Assembly: GCA_040757775.1 (NCBI GenBank)
Contig: JBFLWQ010000005.1
Location: 72,295 to 136,294 of the forward strand
Source: Thermodesulfobacteriota bacterium
GTDB lineage: Bacteria > Desulfobacterota > UBA8473
Length of the DNA: 64,000 nucleotides
Direction of reading: 5' to 3'
In this document: piece by piece, positions 25,920-33,563 of the stretch
Layout of the letters: every line of letters begins with the position of its first letter
Position numbering within the stretch: the first letter of the stretch is position 1
Program-made: the position numbers and the translations under genes
The notes under the pieces: model-generated
Seen by the model: only the letters and a program-made list of their open reading frames with translations
The model's database searches: none
What the model was told of the DNA's origin: nothing

Positions 25920-26117
25920 ATGGAAGCAAAATTAAAAATGATTTACTGGAAAGGTGAAAGGTTTTGGGTAGGTAAGCTACTGGAACATCCTGAAATCATG
26001 ACACAGGGAGAAACCTTGGAGGAACTTGAGGAAAACATGAGGGATGCGTATATGCTTATGGCGATGGATGATGTTCCTGACGAGCATGAAGTAAAAGAGC
26101 TTGCTTTGACGGTATGA
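25920..26117 (+). CDS. hicB: HicB-family antitoxin
   Basis: A 65-residue short HicB-type antitoxin: KMIYWKGERFWVGKLLEHPE followed by TQGETLEELEENMRDAYMLM, the usual partial RNase H-like fold that covers the toxin. No C-terminal DNA-binding domain is visible, so autoregulation would need another factor or the complex. Its TGA overlaps the hicA ATG by the sequence ATGA (26114-26117), so the two are translationally coupled. Antitoxin-first order is common for such pairs. SD-like GAGGTGAG lies upstream of ATG 25920. Confidence 0.85.
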   Translation: MEAKLKMIYWKGERFWVGKLLEHPEIMTQGETLEELEENMRDAYMLMAMDDVPDEHEVKELALTV

Positions 26118-26287
26118 AGAGAAAAGAACTTATCAAGAAAATCACTTCGACTGGGTGTGTGCTTGTAAGGCATGGCGGCCGTCATGATCTTTACAGAAAT
26201 CCAAAAACTGGCAAAAAGCAACCCGTCCCAAGGCATGAGGAGATAGATGAAAACCTTGCAAGGCACATAATAAAGGAACTGGCATAA
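26114..26287 (+). CDS. hicA: HicA-family mRNA interferase toxin
   Basis: A 57-residue protein beginning MKRKELIKKITSTGCVLVRH and continuing GGRHDLYRNPKTGKK, then VPRHEEIDENLARHIIKEL. This is the double-stranded-RNA-binding-like HicA fold, with the catalytic His expected in the G-G-R-H segment (H24). HicA cleaves mRNA and tmRNA and is neutralised by HicB. The gene overlaps hicB by four bases. It is complete in length for the family. A possible attC-like fold follows immediately after the stop. Confidence 0.85.
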   Translation: MKRKELIKKITSTGCVLVRHGGRHDLYRNPKTGKKQPVPRHEEIDENLARHIIKELA

Positions 26288-26341
26288 AGAGATAATCCAG
26301 CCGACCGCTTCCAGCGTTGGCTGATTTTGGTCGTTGAGTCT
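26281..26341 (+). other. attC-like folded site after hicA
   Basis: CAGCCGACCGC (about 26297-26307) pairs with GCGTTGGCTG (about 26313-26322) leaving an unpaired G. The right end is GTTGAGT, which fits the integron core GTTRRRY. The left partner, GCATAAA at the hicA stop, only partly fits RYYYAAC. No integrase gene is in the window. This is a suggestive but degenerate match. Confidence 0.3.
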
Positions 26342-26475
26342 GTAGAAAAAGACCATTTTAAAGATTTTTTAAAAAATAATATTCAATAAAAACAGTGGGT
26401 TACAAAGTCTCCAATTGCTGATTCATGGCTTTTTCTGCGGACTCGTTATGTGTATAATATAAATGGGAGTGGCAA

Positions 26476-26775
26476 GTGCGATACTATTTTGATTGGCATC
26501 CCAATAAGGCAAAAGCAAACCGAAAAAAACATGGAATTGGTTTTGAGCAGGCATCCACTATTTTTCTTGATCCAAGAATGATAGCCGTCTTCGACAGTGA
26601 GCATGGCGAACAGGAAGACCGATGGGCTACAATTGGAATTGACAGGAACGGTATTTTGTTGGTTGTAGTACATACTTTCCAGCAGTTGGATGCCGACTGT
26701 TGCAGGATTAGAATTATTTCTGCCCGCAAGGCAACCAGAAAAGAGGCAAAACAGTATCGGGAGGAAAATAAATGA
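26476..26775 (+). CDS. brnT: BrnT-family ribonuclease toxin
   Basis: A 99-residue BrnT toxin. Seen are FDWHPNKAKANRKKHGIGFEQA at the N-terminus, FLDPRM, the DRWATIGID strand, and RIISARKATRKEAKQYRE at the end. Together these form the compact RelE-like fold with basic catalytic residues. It cleaves RNA and is held by BrnA. The GTG start at 26476 follows GGGAG by six bases. Its stop overlaps the brnA start (ATGA, 26772-26775). It is separated from hicBA by about 190 bases holding the attC-like fold, so the two toxin-antitoxin modules form an accessory cluster in one orientation. Confidence 0.9.
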   Translation: MRYYFDWHPNKAKANRKKHGIGFEQASTIFLDPRMIAVFDSEHGEQEDRWATIGIDRNGILLVVVHTFQQLDADCCRIRIISARKATRKEAKQYREENK

Positions 26776-26975
26776 AAAAAGAATACGATTTTTCCAAAGG
26801 TGAGAGAGGTAAGTTTTATCGTCCAGATGCAGAATTGTACCTACCTATTTACATCGAGCCGGAAATGATGGAAGTACTGAGAAGATTCTCAAAGAAAAAA
26901 GGCGTTGAAGTTGCGACAATAGTAAATGAATGGATAAAAAAAGACATATCCATAGTAGAAACAATAACAAAATAA
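26772..26975 (+). CDS. brnA: BrnA-family antitoxin
   Basis: A 67-residue antitoxin that begins MKKEYDFSKGERGKFYRPDA, the well-conserved BrnA N-terminal toxin-binding segment, and ends with a ribbon-helix-helix-type region (LYLPIYIEPEMMEVLRRFSKK, then VNEWIKKDI). The RHH part binds the module's own promoter. It is translationally coupled to brnT by a four-base overlap. It appears intact. Confidence 0.9.
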   Translation: MKKEYDFSKGERGKFYRPDAELYLPIYIEPEMMEVLRRFSKKKGVEVATIVNEWIKKDISIVETITK

Positions 26976-27126
26976 CACATAACCAATTACTACCTTTAGG
27001 TAAAAAGAGTCAAGTGCAGCGGTAAAAATTCAGCCTTGACATACAGTCTGGTGATTTCAATTTCTAACCTGTCAAAAAGCTGCCCACAGTATGTTCTGGG
27101 ATGAATAAAAAATAAAGGAGAGATTT

Positions 27127-27522
27127 ATGGTAAGAAGACAATTGGCTTTGTTGGTATTTTTGGGGTTATTTACTTTAATTACCAGTTGTGGTCCCCTTCT
27201 TATAGCGGGTGGTGCCGGTCTCGGTGCAGGAGGAGTGATATGGTATAAGGGAGAACTGGAAACAACATTACAGGCATCAATACATCAAACACGGAGTGCT
27301 ACGCTGGACGCCTTAAAAGATTTCAAGTTACCTGTTGCGTCGGAAAAGAAGGATAACCTTGTTGTAATAATTGATTCGGAGATATCTGATGGCACAAGGA
27401 TATGGATAAAACTCAATTCACTTGCCGAGTCGGCGACGAAGGTAAATATACGAGTGGGTATTCTGGGGGATGAAGCTATGTCTAATAGAATATTGGAAGC
27501 AATTAAAAGAAACCTAAAATAG
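27127..27522 (+). CDS. DUF3568-like lipoprotein
   Basis: A 131-residue lipoprotein: hydrophobic signal with lipobox ITSC (Cys ~21), a glycine-rich segment (LIAGGAGLGAGGVIWYKGEL), and a soluble alpha/beta domain in which DALKDFKLPV, VIIDSEISDGTRIWIKL and VNIRVGILGDEAMSNRILEAI fit the DUF3568 pattern. Family members are small periplasmic or outer-membrane lipoproteins of unknown function. A strong AAAGGAGA site precedes the ATG. The gene is a single transcription unit between the TA cluster and a glycosyltransferase, and the palindromic repeat at 27547 follows it. Confidence 0.75.
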   Translation: MVRRQLALLVFLGLFTLITSCGPLLIAGGAGLGAGGVIWYKGELETTLQASIHQTRSATLDALKDFKLPVASEKKDNLVVIIDSEISDGTRIWIKLNSLAESATKVNIRVGILGDEAMSNRILEAIKRNLK

Positions 27523-27546
27523 ATAGACTTACTACGAAAATAGATC

Positions 27547-27648
27547 GTCATTCCGGCGGAAGCCGGAATCCAGACAGAACTCAACTATTTAAAAGAACTG
27601 GATGCCGGATCAAGCTTGCCCTTTACTTGATACGGGGTCCGGCATGAC
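27547..27648. repeat. Palindromic dispersed repeat (GTCATTCCGG...CCGGCATGAC)
   Basis: The element begins GTCATTCCGGCGGAAGCCGG, a hairpin, and ends GGGTCCGGCATGAC, with GGATGCCGGATCAAGC between. It belongs to the same class as 20994-21060. It fills most of the gap between the lipoprotein and the glycosyltransferase gene. Confidence 0.65.
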
Positions 27649-27687
27649 AGTAAAAAGACAAAATAGGGTTGCGGGGGGGAGATAAAA

Positions 27688-28944
27688 ATGGATATCATAG
27701 TTGAGAACCCGGATCATGTTGAGAGCGTGGACATTATTGTAGGTATCCCTTCCTACAATGAGGCTGATTCTATTGCATATCCCACTGATGTTGCCAGTCG
27801 GGGACTGATAGAGTACTTCCCCGATAAAAAGTCAGTAATTATCAATGTGGACAATAATTCACCGGATGGGACGATAGATGCCTTTATGAATACCCCGACA
27901 AAAGTTCCTAAAATCTATATCTCTACTCCAAAAGGGGTAAAAGGGAAGGGGAATAATCTCAAGAATATATTTGAGGCAGCTGTTGAACTCCAGGCCAAGG
28001 CAGTGGTGGTAGTTGATGCTGATTTAAAAAGTATTACCCCCCAGTGGATCCAATACTTGGGCGAACCCCTTTTTACAGGTTTTAATTACGTTACCCCGAT
28101 TTACGTTCGCCATAAGTATGATGGTTCTATTACCAATCATATTGCCTATCCGTTGCTGAGAACTCTTTTCGGGCTGAGGGTCAGGCAGCCTATCGGGGGA
28201 GATTTTGGGTTTTGCGGAAGAATGGCCAGGGCATTTTTGTCGGAGAAACTCTGGAATGAAAAGGTTGCCAATTTTGGGATCGACATCTGGATGACCACCA
28301 TTGCTATTGCCCGCCGTTTTAAAGTATGTCAGACCTTTTTGGGGTCTCCTAAGAGTCATAGGGCTAAGGACCCTGCTAAGGATCTGGGTCCCATGTTTAA
28401 ACAGGTGGTTATGACCTTTTTTGATTTGATGATTGATTTTGAATATCTCTGGAAGGATACTTCAGCGAGTTTGCCAAGCAGTATCTTTGGATTTGGTCTT
28501 GGGAGCGACGAGAAGCCCCCTGTAGTAAATGTCAACAAAGATGCCCTATATGACAGTTTTATCTCCGGTTTTGAAAAATACGGTAAGGAGTGGGAAAAGA
28601 TTATTCCACAACCAGAGTTGATTGAGGTTAGTAAGACTAAAAAAATGCCCCAGGAGGTATTTTATTATCACAGTGATCTTTGGGCCAGGATCCTGTTTAA
28701 CTTTGCTATTGCTTATCGAAACAATGAGATTCCTCAGGAGCAGATTCTTGAAGCAATGGTTCCTTTTTATCATTCCCGAATTTTATCATTTGTTAACAAA
28801 ACAGGTCATATGGGAATAAAGGAATGTGAAGAGTATTTTGAGAGTATTGTTCGTGTATTTGAGGGTGAAAAGTACTATTTGATAAAGCGCTGGGACCAGG
28901 ACAGAAAGAAACTGGGTCAAAAACTCTTTGGTTGTTCGAGGTGA
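27688..28944 (+). CDS. GT-A glycosyltransferase resembling glucosyl-/mannosylglycerate synthases
   Basis: A 418-residue cytosolic transferase. Seen are VGIPSYNEADSI at the N-terminus, PKGVKGKGNNLKNI, the metal motif VVVDADLKSI (about residue 112), and IGGDFGFCGRMARAFL near residue 171. FGIDIWMTTIAIAR comes before a helical C-terminal domain. The layout resembles GT78/GT81 enzymes that make glucosyl-3-phosphoglycerate, glucosylglycerate or mannosylglycerate, compatible solutes. No phosphatase gene is beside it, so a direct synthase or another acceptor is possible. GGGGGGAGA precedes ATG 27688. Confidence 0.65.
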   Translation: MDIIVENPDHVESVDIIVGIPSYNEADSIAYPTDVASRGLIEYFPDKKSVIINVDNNSPDGTIDAFMNTPTKVPKIYISTPKGVKGKGNNLKNIFEAAVELQAKAVVVVDADLKSITPQWIQYLGEPLFTGFNYVTPIYVRHKYDGSITNHIAYPLLRTLFGLRVRQPIGGDFGFCGRMARAFLSEKLWNEKVANFGIDIWMTTIAIARRFKVCQTFLGSPKSHRAKDPAKDLGPMFKQVVMTFFDLMIDFEYLWKDTSASLPSSIFGFGLGSDEKPPVVNVNKDALYDSFISGFEKYGKEWEKIIPQPELIEVSKTKKMPQEVFYYHSDLWARILFNFAIAYRNNEIPQEQILEAMVPFYHSRILSFVNKTGHMGIKECEEYFESIVRVFEGEKYYLIKRWDQDRKKLGQKLFGCSR

Positions 28945-28992
28945 ATAGCCGAAGAATAAACCGCGGAAGAACCCACATATTCTGGGGGAATT

Positions 28993-31527
28993 ATGGGAAA
29001 ATGTTTACTTGAGAAATGTTCATATGCCATTCTCTGCCTGGTTATTGTTGTATTATCGGCATGTACTCATATGCCGGGACCACCAAAATGGCTTGCCAAA
29101 ATAGAGTTGAACGGTCCATACGATAACGAGCTGCCCCAAAAATATATAGCTCAGTTAAGAGGAGCCAGCTTAACCTCTGACTGGGGTATCCCTTATATAT
29201 TTATGAGCGTTGGGCTTCACTACGAGTCAATTGGCGATGAAGTGAGGTCTATACATTATTTTGACAGGGCAATAGAAGAGTTTCGAAAGAGAAATAATCT
29301 TTATGGTGAAGGGACGGCAACCTCCAGAAAGATATTCACGTTATATGAATTTGGCAGGATACAGGACGCCTTTAACCTTATCAAGGAAAAAGAGAAAGAG
29401 TGGAAGACCCTGCCGATGAAGGTTTTTGTAAATCACAACTACGGACATTACTTCCTGATGAATGGTGATTATGCTATGGCAGCAACTTATTTTAAACAGG
29501 CCATAGATGAGAACAGTGATTACAAAGATGAGTTTAATCTACAGGTTATAAGGAGAGACTCAGAACTCGAGTATGGTATATCGCTTATACTGACAGATTA
29601 TGTAAGCAAGATGCTTAAGAAATACAGATTAATGGAATTCGATCAGGCGTTCTATGATGCCGTTAGAACAAAAAACATAGACAACGGAATATCTCATTTA
29701 AATCAAGTCTTAGTGATGAATAAAGAGATAAGAAAAACTAAAATAGGAGGTTATACCCCTGAGAATGTGTTTCAGATGATGGAAACGAATGTTTTTAACT
29801 TTCTGGGGTTGGCAAATGGTATAAAAGGAAACTGGAAGGATTCTCATAGTTATTTAGAAAAGGCAACAGAACTTGCAGGAAAGGCAAGCTTCCGCATTGG
29901 AGAAATGGATGCCCTGCTATTTTTTAATCAGGTGTATATTCTGGAGAAGAACATCAATGATGGGAAAAAGGCCGCTGAGAAATTGAACGAGATGGGGGAT
30001 AAATACCACCTTCCCTTTTATCAGATATGGGCAAAGTACATCCTTTCCAGATATTTTCTGGGATTTGGCGATTCACAGAAGGCAATTGATGTGCTGAAAG
30101 AGGCAGCAGCAATCATCGAACAACAGCGGTCAACCTTAATTATTGACAAATTAAAGGAGACCTATCTGTTCAACCGACAGGTAATCTATGAGTCTTTGAT
30201 TTATGTACTATCCCGAGAAGGAGATTTCAAAGGAGCCATGGAGATGGCGGAAAGGGCCAAATCAAGGGTTATGGTAGACCTTCTGGCCGGAAAGGATGTT
30301 AGCAGAGACAAAGACGAGGAAGAACTTTTGAAGAAGGAAGGAGAATACAGCAAGGATATCCTTAAGATTAAGAAACAACTGGTTAAGACATACGACGAAG
30401 AAGAGATAAAGGAGATTTCATCAAAGCTCATAAATGCGGAACGTGGCTATAGGGATCTGGTTATTAAGGTAAAAAACAAAAACGAAGAACTATTTTCTAT
30501 GATATCTGTTCAATCTTTGGGGTCGTCAGATATACAGAATATGCTGGATGAAGACACTACGCTTGTCGATTATTTTGTAACAGACGATCTGCTTTACATC
30601 TGGTCAATAGATAAAGGCAGGGTTCATTTAGAACGGGTAAAGATCCCCGGTGGTGAACTTAGAGACCTCGTATCTTCCTTCCTGTCTTCCATCTCTTCAA
30701 AAAACAGAGAAAAGACAGAAAACCTTTCCCAGAGGATATATGATATAATTTTAAAACCCGTTATACCTTTTGTGTCTAAAGGAAGGATAGGATTTATACC
30801 ACATGACTTTCTGTATTATCTGCCAATTGCAGCACTGAGCAATAATGGAAAATACCTTGTAGAGGACTACTCCATATTCTATGTCCCCAGCGCAACGGTT
30901 TTTAAGTACACAATGGAGAAAAAAGGGGAAAAAGGGCTAAAGCCCCTCCTTGCCTTTGGAAATCCCTTTCTGGGAGACGAGAGTTTAAGCCTGCCTTATG
31001 CTGAAATAGAAGTGGAAAGGATACAAAAACGGATAGACAAAGCCAGTGTCTTTCTAAAAGCAGATGCCACAGAGACAAAGGCAAAGGAATTGTTGAATTC
31101 CTATGATATTGTCCACTTTGCAACCCATGGCCATTTTGCAGAACAAGACCCTGTTAATTCCAGTCTTTTGTTAGCCCCTGGTAATGGAGATGATGGCAGG
31201 CTTTCAGCTTTAGAGATATTCAAACTCCATTTTAAAGGCAGGGCGGTTGTTTTAAGTGCATGTAAGACTGCTTTGGGCAAGTCCTCTACCGGGAGTGAGA
31301 TAATAGGGCTGAACAGGTCTTTCTTATACGCAGGCAGCCCCTCGGTCGTTTCTACTCTGTGGAGTATCGATGATAAGGTAACAGCCGATTTCATGGATGA
31401 TTTTTATAAGCAGATTGAAGGCGGTAAAGGGATAGCCCATTCTCTGAAACAGGCTCAGGTGGATATGATTAAAAGAAAGTACGAGCCGTATTACTGGGCT
31501 CCCTTTATTTTGACTGGGCGGTATTAA
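28993..31527 (+). CDS. CHAT-domain protease lipoprotein with TPR repeats
   Basis: An 844-residue protein with a lipoprotein signal (lipobox LSAC, Cys ~24). A long TPR-like helical region (about residues 60-420) and a coiled coil (about 430-500) come before a C-terminal CHAT domain. The caspase-like dyad is present: H712 in VHFATHGHFAEQDP and C757 in VLSACKTALG. STLWSIDD and the final PYYWAPFILTG are also typical of CHAT. CHAT proteases cleave after a trigger sensed by partner domains. The lipid anchor would put this one in the periplasm or outer membrane rather than the cytosol. GGGGGAATT precedes ATG 28993. Confidence 0.88.
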   Translation: MGKCLLEKCSYAILCLVIVVLSACTHMPGPPKWLAKIELNGPYDNELPQKYIAQLRGASLTSDWGIPYIFMSVGLHYESIGDEVRSIHYFDRAIEEFRKRNNLYGEGTATSRKIFTLYEFGRIQDAFNLIKEKEKEWKTLPMKVFVNHNYGHYFLMNGDYAMAATYFKQAIDENSDYKDEFNLQVIRRDSELEYGISLILTDYVSKMLKKYRLMEFDQAFYDAVRTKNIDNGISHLNQVLVMNKEIRKTKIGGYTPENVFQMMETNVFNFLGLANGIKGNWKDSHSYLEKATELAGKASFRIGEMDALLFFNQVYILEKNINDGKKAAEKLNEMGDKYHLPFYQIWAKYILSRYFLGFGDSQKAIDVLKEAAAIIEQQRSTLIIDKLKETYLFNRQVIYESLIYVLSREGDFKGAMEMAERAKSRVMVDLLAGKDVSRDKDEEELLKKEGEYSKDILKIKKQLVKTYDEEEIKEISSKLINAERGYRDLVIKVKNKNEELFSMISVQSLGSSDIQNMLDEDTTLVDYFVTDDLLYIWSIDKGRVHLERVKIPGGELRDLVSSFLSSISSKNREKTENLSQRIYDIILKPVIPFVSKGRIGFIPHDFLYYLPIAALSNNGKYLVEDYSIFYVPSATVFKYTMEKKGEKGLKPLLAFGNPFLGDESLSLPYAEIEVERIQKRIDKASVFLKADATETKAKELLNSYDIVHFATHGHFAEQDPVNSSLLLAPGNGDDGRLSALEIFKLHFKGRAVVLSACKTALGKSSTGSEIIGLNRSFLYAGSPSVVSTLWSIDDKVTADFMDDFYKQIEGGKGIAHSLKQAQVDMIKRKYEPYYWAPFILTGRY

Positions 31528-31748
31528 CAAAAATTTCCGTGAAAACAAAATCTATCCATAGTGCCATGGTGTTAGGTATCTGTTCCATCATTTTGTTCGG
31601 CTAATGCTTTCCTGACTTTCATTGCTTTACTGCTTATTTTTTCAACGCTTTGGTTATCCCACAAATCTCTTTGTCACTTAGTGTAGTCAAGTGGTTCATG
31701 CTGGATTAAGGCAATAAATAATTAGCTTCCATTGTAAAGAGACTTAAC

Positions 31749-31779
31749 GCAGTTCAGCCCTCCTTATCGGCTGAACTGC
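31749..31779. other. Perfect 11-bp stem hairpin
   Basis: GCAGTTCAGCC (31749-31759) and GGCTGAACTGC (31769-31779) flank a nine-base loop. No T-run follows on either strand, so a rho-independent terminator is doubtful. It is the only notable structure in the 282-base spacer after the CHAT gene, which otherwise shows nothing recognisable. Confidence 0.5.
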
Positions 31780-31809
31780 TTGTTGGCAGATTTCCAAGTT
31801 TGCTTGCTG

Positions 31810-32111
31810 TCAACCCCGGTCTTGCCAAACTCGCGGGTTACGCTTCGCGTGGACCACCCCAATAACGGAGATACTTTGCTCCCCTTCGATAAAAAACACT
31901 CCATAGGGAAACCGCCGCATCAGAGCGCGCCGAATGACACCTTTGTGAATAAAACTGGAAAAAGCTGAGGATTCCTTTCGATTGACGCCATCACAGCATC
32001 CACACACAAGAGAAACTGCGCACCCAAACCATGAACTTGTTGTTCATACCACTGGTATGCCTGGGCCAGATCGACTTCTGCTTCTGGTCTGACTATCAGG
32101 GGCTTTTTCAT
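31810..32111 (-). pseudogene. parE: ParE/RelE-type toxin gene with a frameshift
   Basis: On the minus strand, ATG 32111 begins LIVRPEAEVDLAQAYQWYEQQ and runs to NPQLFP, the first half of a ParE toxin. The frame then ends prematurely in FTKVSFGAL. The second half, HKGVIRRALMRRFPYGVFFIE and HAKRNPRVW, continues in another frame to the stop at 31810. The change of frame lies near 31945-31955, in a T-rich stretch. The start overlaps the antitoxin stop by ATGA. The toxin is probably inactive unless the break is an assembly error. Confidence 0.8.
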
Positions 32112-32332
32112 GATGTGAACCAGTTGCGGATTCGTTCTCTAACCTCGATCCAAGGAGCCCCAACGTCAGGATTCAGATGATATGCTTCCAGTCTGCGATC
32201 AAGTTCCAGTTTTTGATCTTCGCTGAGCAGTACTGCCTCCGGGACGGCTGCAATGCTGTCCCATATGTCTTCAACCATTTGAATCCGCTCAGCAACGCTC
32301 AGTTCAAGAATATCTGCTGTTTTAATGCTCAT
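32108..32332 (-). CDS. Addiction-module antitoxin (PF09720-type) for ParE
   Basis: A 74-residue antitoxin: MSIKTADILELSVAERIQMV, EDIWDSIAAVPEAVLLSEDQ, then LELDRRLEAYHLNP and GAPWIEVRERI. This is the pattern of the PF09720 addiction-module family found before ParE/RelE toxins. ATG 32332 is preferred because GAAGGAGAAGGT lies just before it. Its TGA overlaps the toxin ATG by four bases. The start region sits right behind the truncated HepT gene, suggesting that this module inserted there or was joined by deletion. Confidence 0.8.
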   Translation of the reverse strand: MSIKTADILELSVAERIQMVEDIWDSIAAVPEAVLLSEDQKLELDRRLEAYHLNPDVGAPWIEVRERIRNWFTS

Positions 32333-32352
32333 ACCTTCTCCTTCTCCCATCA

Positions 32353-32586
32353 TCATGTTTGATGCATGCTTACAATGCTTGCCCATGGGATTTCATTATG
32401 ACTGTCACGAAAATCTTTTGTTACGGTAGAAGCTGCTTCACCGATTATCTCAATAGACTTTATTATAGAAAGAGCAAGCATACGGTCTGAATGAAGATCA
32501 TTCTTTGTCTTATTTTCAGAGAAGGATATAGCTTCTTTTGCAGCTTCAAGCATATGCCTTAATCGTATAATATTATCCTTCCGCAT
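32353..32586 (-). pseudogene. hepT: HepT-like (DUF86) toxin gene, C-terminally truncated
   Basis: The first 70 residues match the DUF86/HepT fold: KDNIIRLRHMLEAAKEAISF, MLALSIIKSIEIIGEAASTV and IPWASIV. A normal HepT continues with MRNRLIHGY, the RX4HXY RNase motif. Here it ends in SMHQT, so the catalytic motif and the last helix are missing. The gene overlaps the start-side partner mntA by 14 bases. The truncation point abuts the antitoxin gene of the ParE module. The protein would be catalytically dead. Confidence 0.78.
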
Positions 32587-32881
32587 ACTGAACCTCTGCG
32601 ACTGAAAGCACCTCAGCTCTGAAGTAACGGCTTAAATCAGCGGGCGTTCTCAAATCTACTTTACGACCTAAAATATCTGAAAGTTCAATTTCAATGGAAG
32701 CAAGGCGCAACAAACCTACAACTTGGCCCTGCTCAAATTCAACAAGCACGTCAACATCGCTGTCCTGTGTAAAATGATCGCTTATGACCGATCCGAAGAA
32801 AGAAAGCCTGCGGATATGATGCTTTCTGCAAAATTCTGCAACTCTTTCTCCGGGTATTTCTATCCTTGTCTTAGTAGCCAT
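32573..32881 (-). CDS. mntA: MntA-type minimal nucleotidyltransferase antitoxin
   Basis: A 102-residue minimal nucleotidyltransferase. GSVISDHFTQDSDVDVLVEF holds the GSx(10)DxD active site that binds ATP and metal. MntA antitoxins inactivate HepT by adding AMP to a tyrosine. Here the partner HepT is truncated and lacks that motif, so MntA probably has no target or is a relic. The reading frame itself is intact. It is the first gene of the minus-strand pair. Confidence 0.82.
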   Translation of the reverse strand: MATKTRIEIPGERVAEFCRKHHIRRLSFFGSVISDHFTQDSDVDVLVEFEQGQVVGLLRLASIEIELSDILGRKVDLRTPADLSRYFRAEVLSVAEVQYAEG

Positions 32882-32926
32882 GACTACCTCCGAAACCTGC
32901 CTGCTCTTATTTTACCTCAATATTCT

Positions 32927-33256
32927 TTAAATCATCAATGTTGAATAGTTTGCAATGTCAAGAATCAAGACCTGATCCCTATACCCCCCTATTTTTCCAA
33001 TTGTTTTTTTCATTTCCTCAGCAGCCTTCATCATATCTCTGCCGGCATTCTCTAGTTCATCGCCGGCTTTCCAGCAACTTCTTGCCCACATAATAATTAG
33101 CACCAAGAGAGCTATTGTTAGTATAGTTGTTATAGATTTTGCTGTTTCTGCTTGTTGTTTTGTAAAACCAGGCGTTTCCCCTCCGCAATGAGGGCATTTT
33201 TCCGCAGAAACTGCAACCTCTTTCTCACAATGCCTACAAGTTGTTGTATTCTTCAT
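32927..33256 (-). CDS. Zinc-ribbon membrane protein
   Basis: A 109-residue protein. The N-terminal zinc ribbon has CRHC and CPHCG (residues 7-25). A membrane helix at about residues 42-60 (TTILTIALLVLIIMW) is followed by an amphipathic helix (MMKAAEEMKKTIGKIGG). It is a common type of small bacterial zinc-ribbon membrane protein of unknown function. It lies nine bases downstream of the next small gene on the same strand and is probably co-transcribed with it. Confidence 0.65.
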   Translation of the reverse strand: MKNTTTCRHCEKEVAVSAEKCPHCGGETPGFTKQQAETAKSITTILTIALLVLIIMWARSCWKAGDELENAGRDMMKAAEEMKKTIGKIGGYRDQVLILDIANYSTLMI

Positions 33257-33265
33257 ATCTGCCTC

Positions 33266-33478
33266 TTATCGTTGATAACCATGTTTTTGCATAATTTCAT
33301 CAAATTCTTTCCATGACAAATGGAATCCATAAGTATAGTTTGCTGGTGCCCACTCAATCGTTCCTTTGCTAATTTTTAATGTACCCAATTTATTGCCATC
33401 TGAATATATTTCAAAATCTGTATCCTTGTTGAGCACAATTTTTGTGGGCATATTCATATAGATTTCATGTGTTGGCAT
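33266..33478 (-). CDS. Small conserved hypothetical protein
   Basis: A 70-residue soluble protein: THEIYMNMPTKIVLNKDTD, FEIYSDGNKLGTLKISKGT, then EWAPANYTYGFHLSWKEFDE. ATG 33478 is preferred because CAAAGGAGGATAA stands directly before it. A longer frame upstream would overlap the MEMO1-AMMECR1 gene. The beta-rich first part (DGxKLGTLxISKG) recurs in small proteins of unknown function. It precedes the zinc-ribbon gene on the same strand. Confidence 0.65.
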   Translation of the reverse strand: MPTHEIYMNMPTKIVLNKDTDFEIYSDGNKLGTLKISKGTIEWAPANYTYGFHLSWKEFDEIMQKHGYQR

Positions 33479-33563
33479 TTTATCCTCCTTTGCACAAGTT
33501 ATTCTATAGTTCTGTACATCCCCACATCCGTAGTGATATACAGAAAGAATGCAAGCTACTGTC

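Noticed and set aside
31749-31779. attC or terminator at the 11-bp hairpin
   Set aside because: Flanking core boxes fit only on one side, and there is no T-run on either strand.
31780-31968. Plus-strand frame opposite the ParE remnant
   Set aside because: It is a shadow of the two ParE halves on the minus strand.
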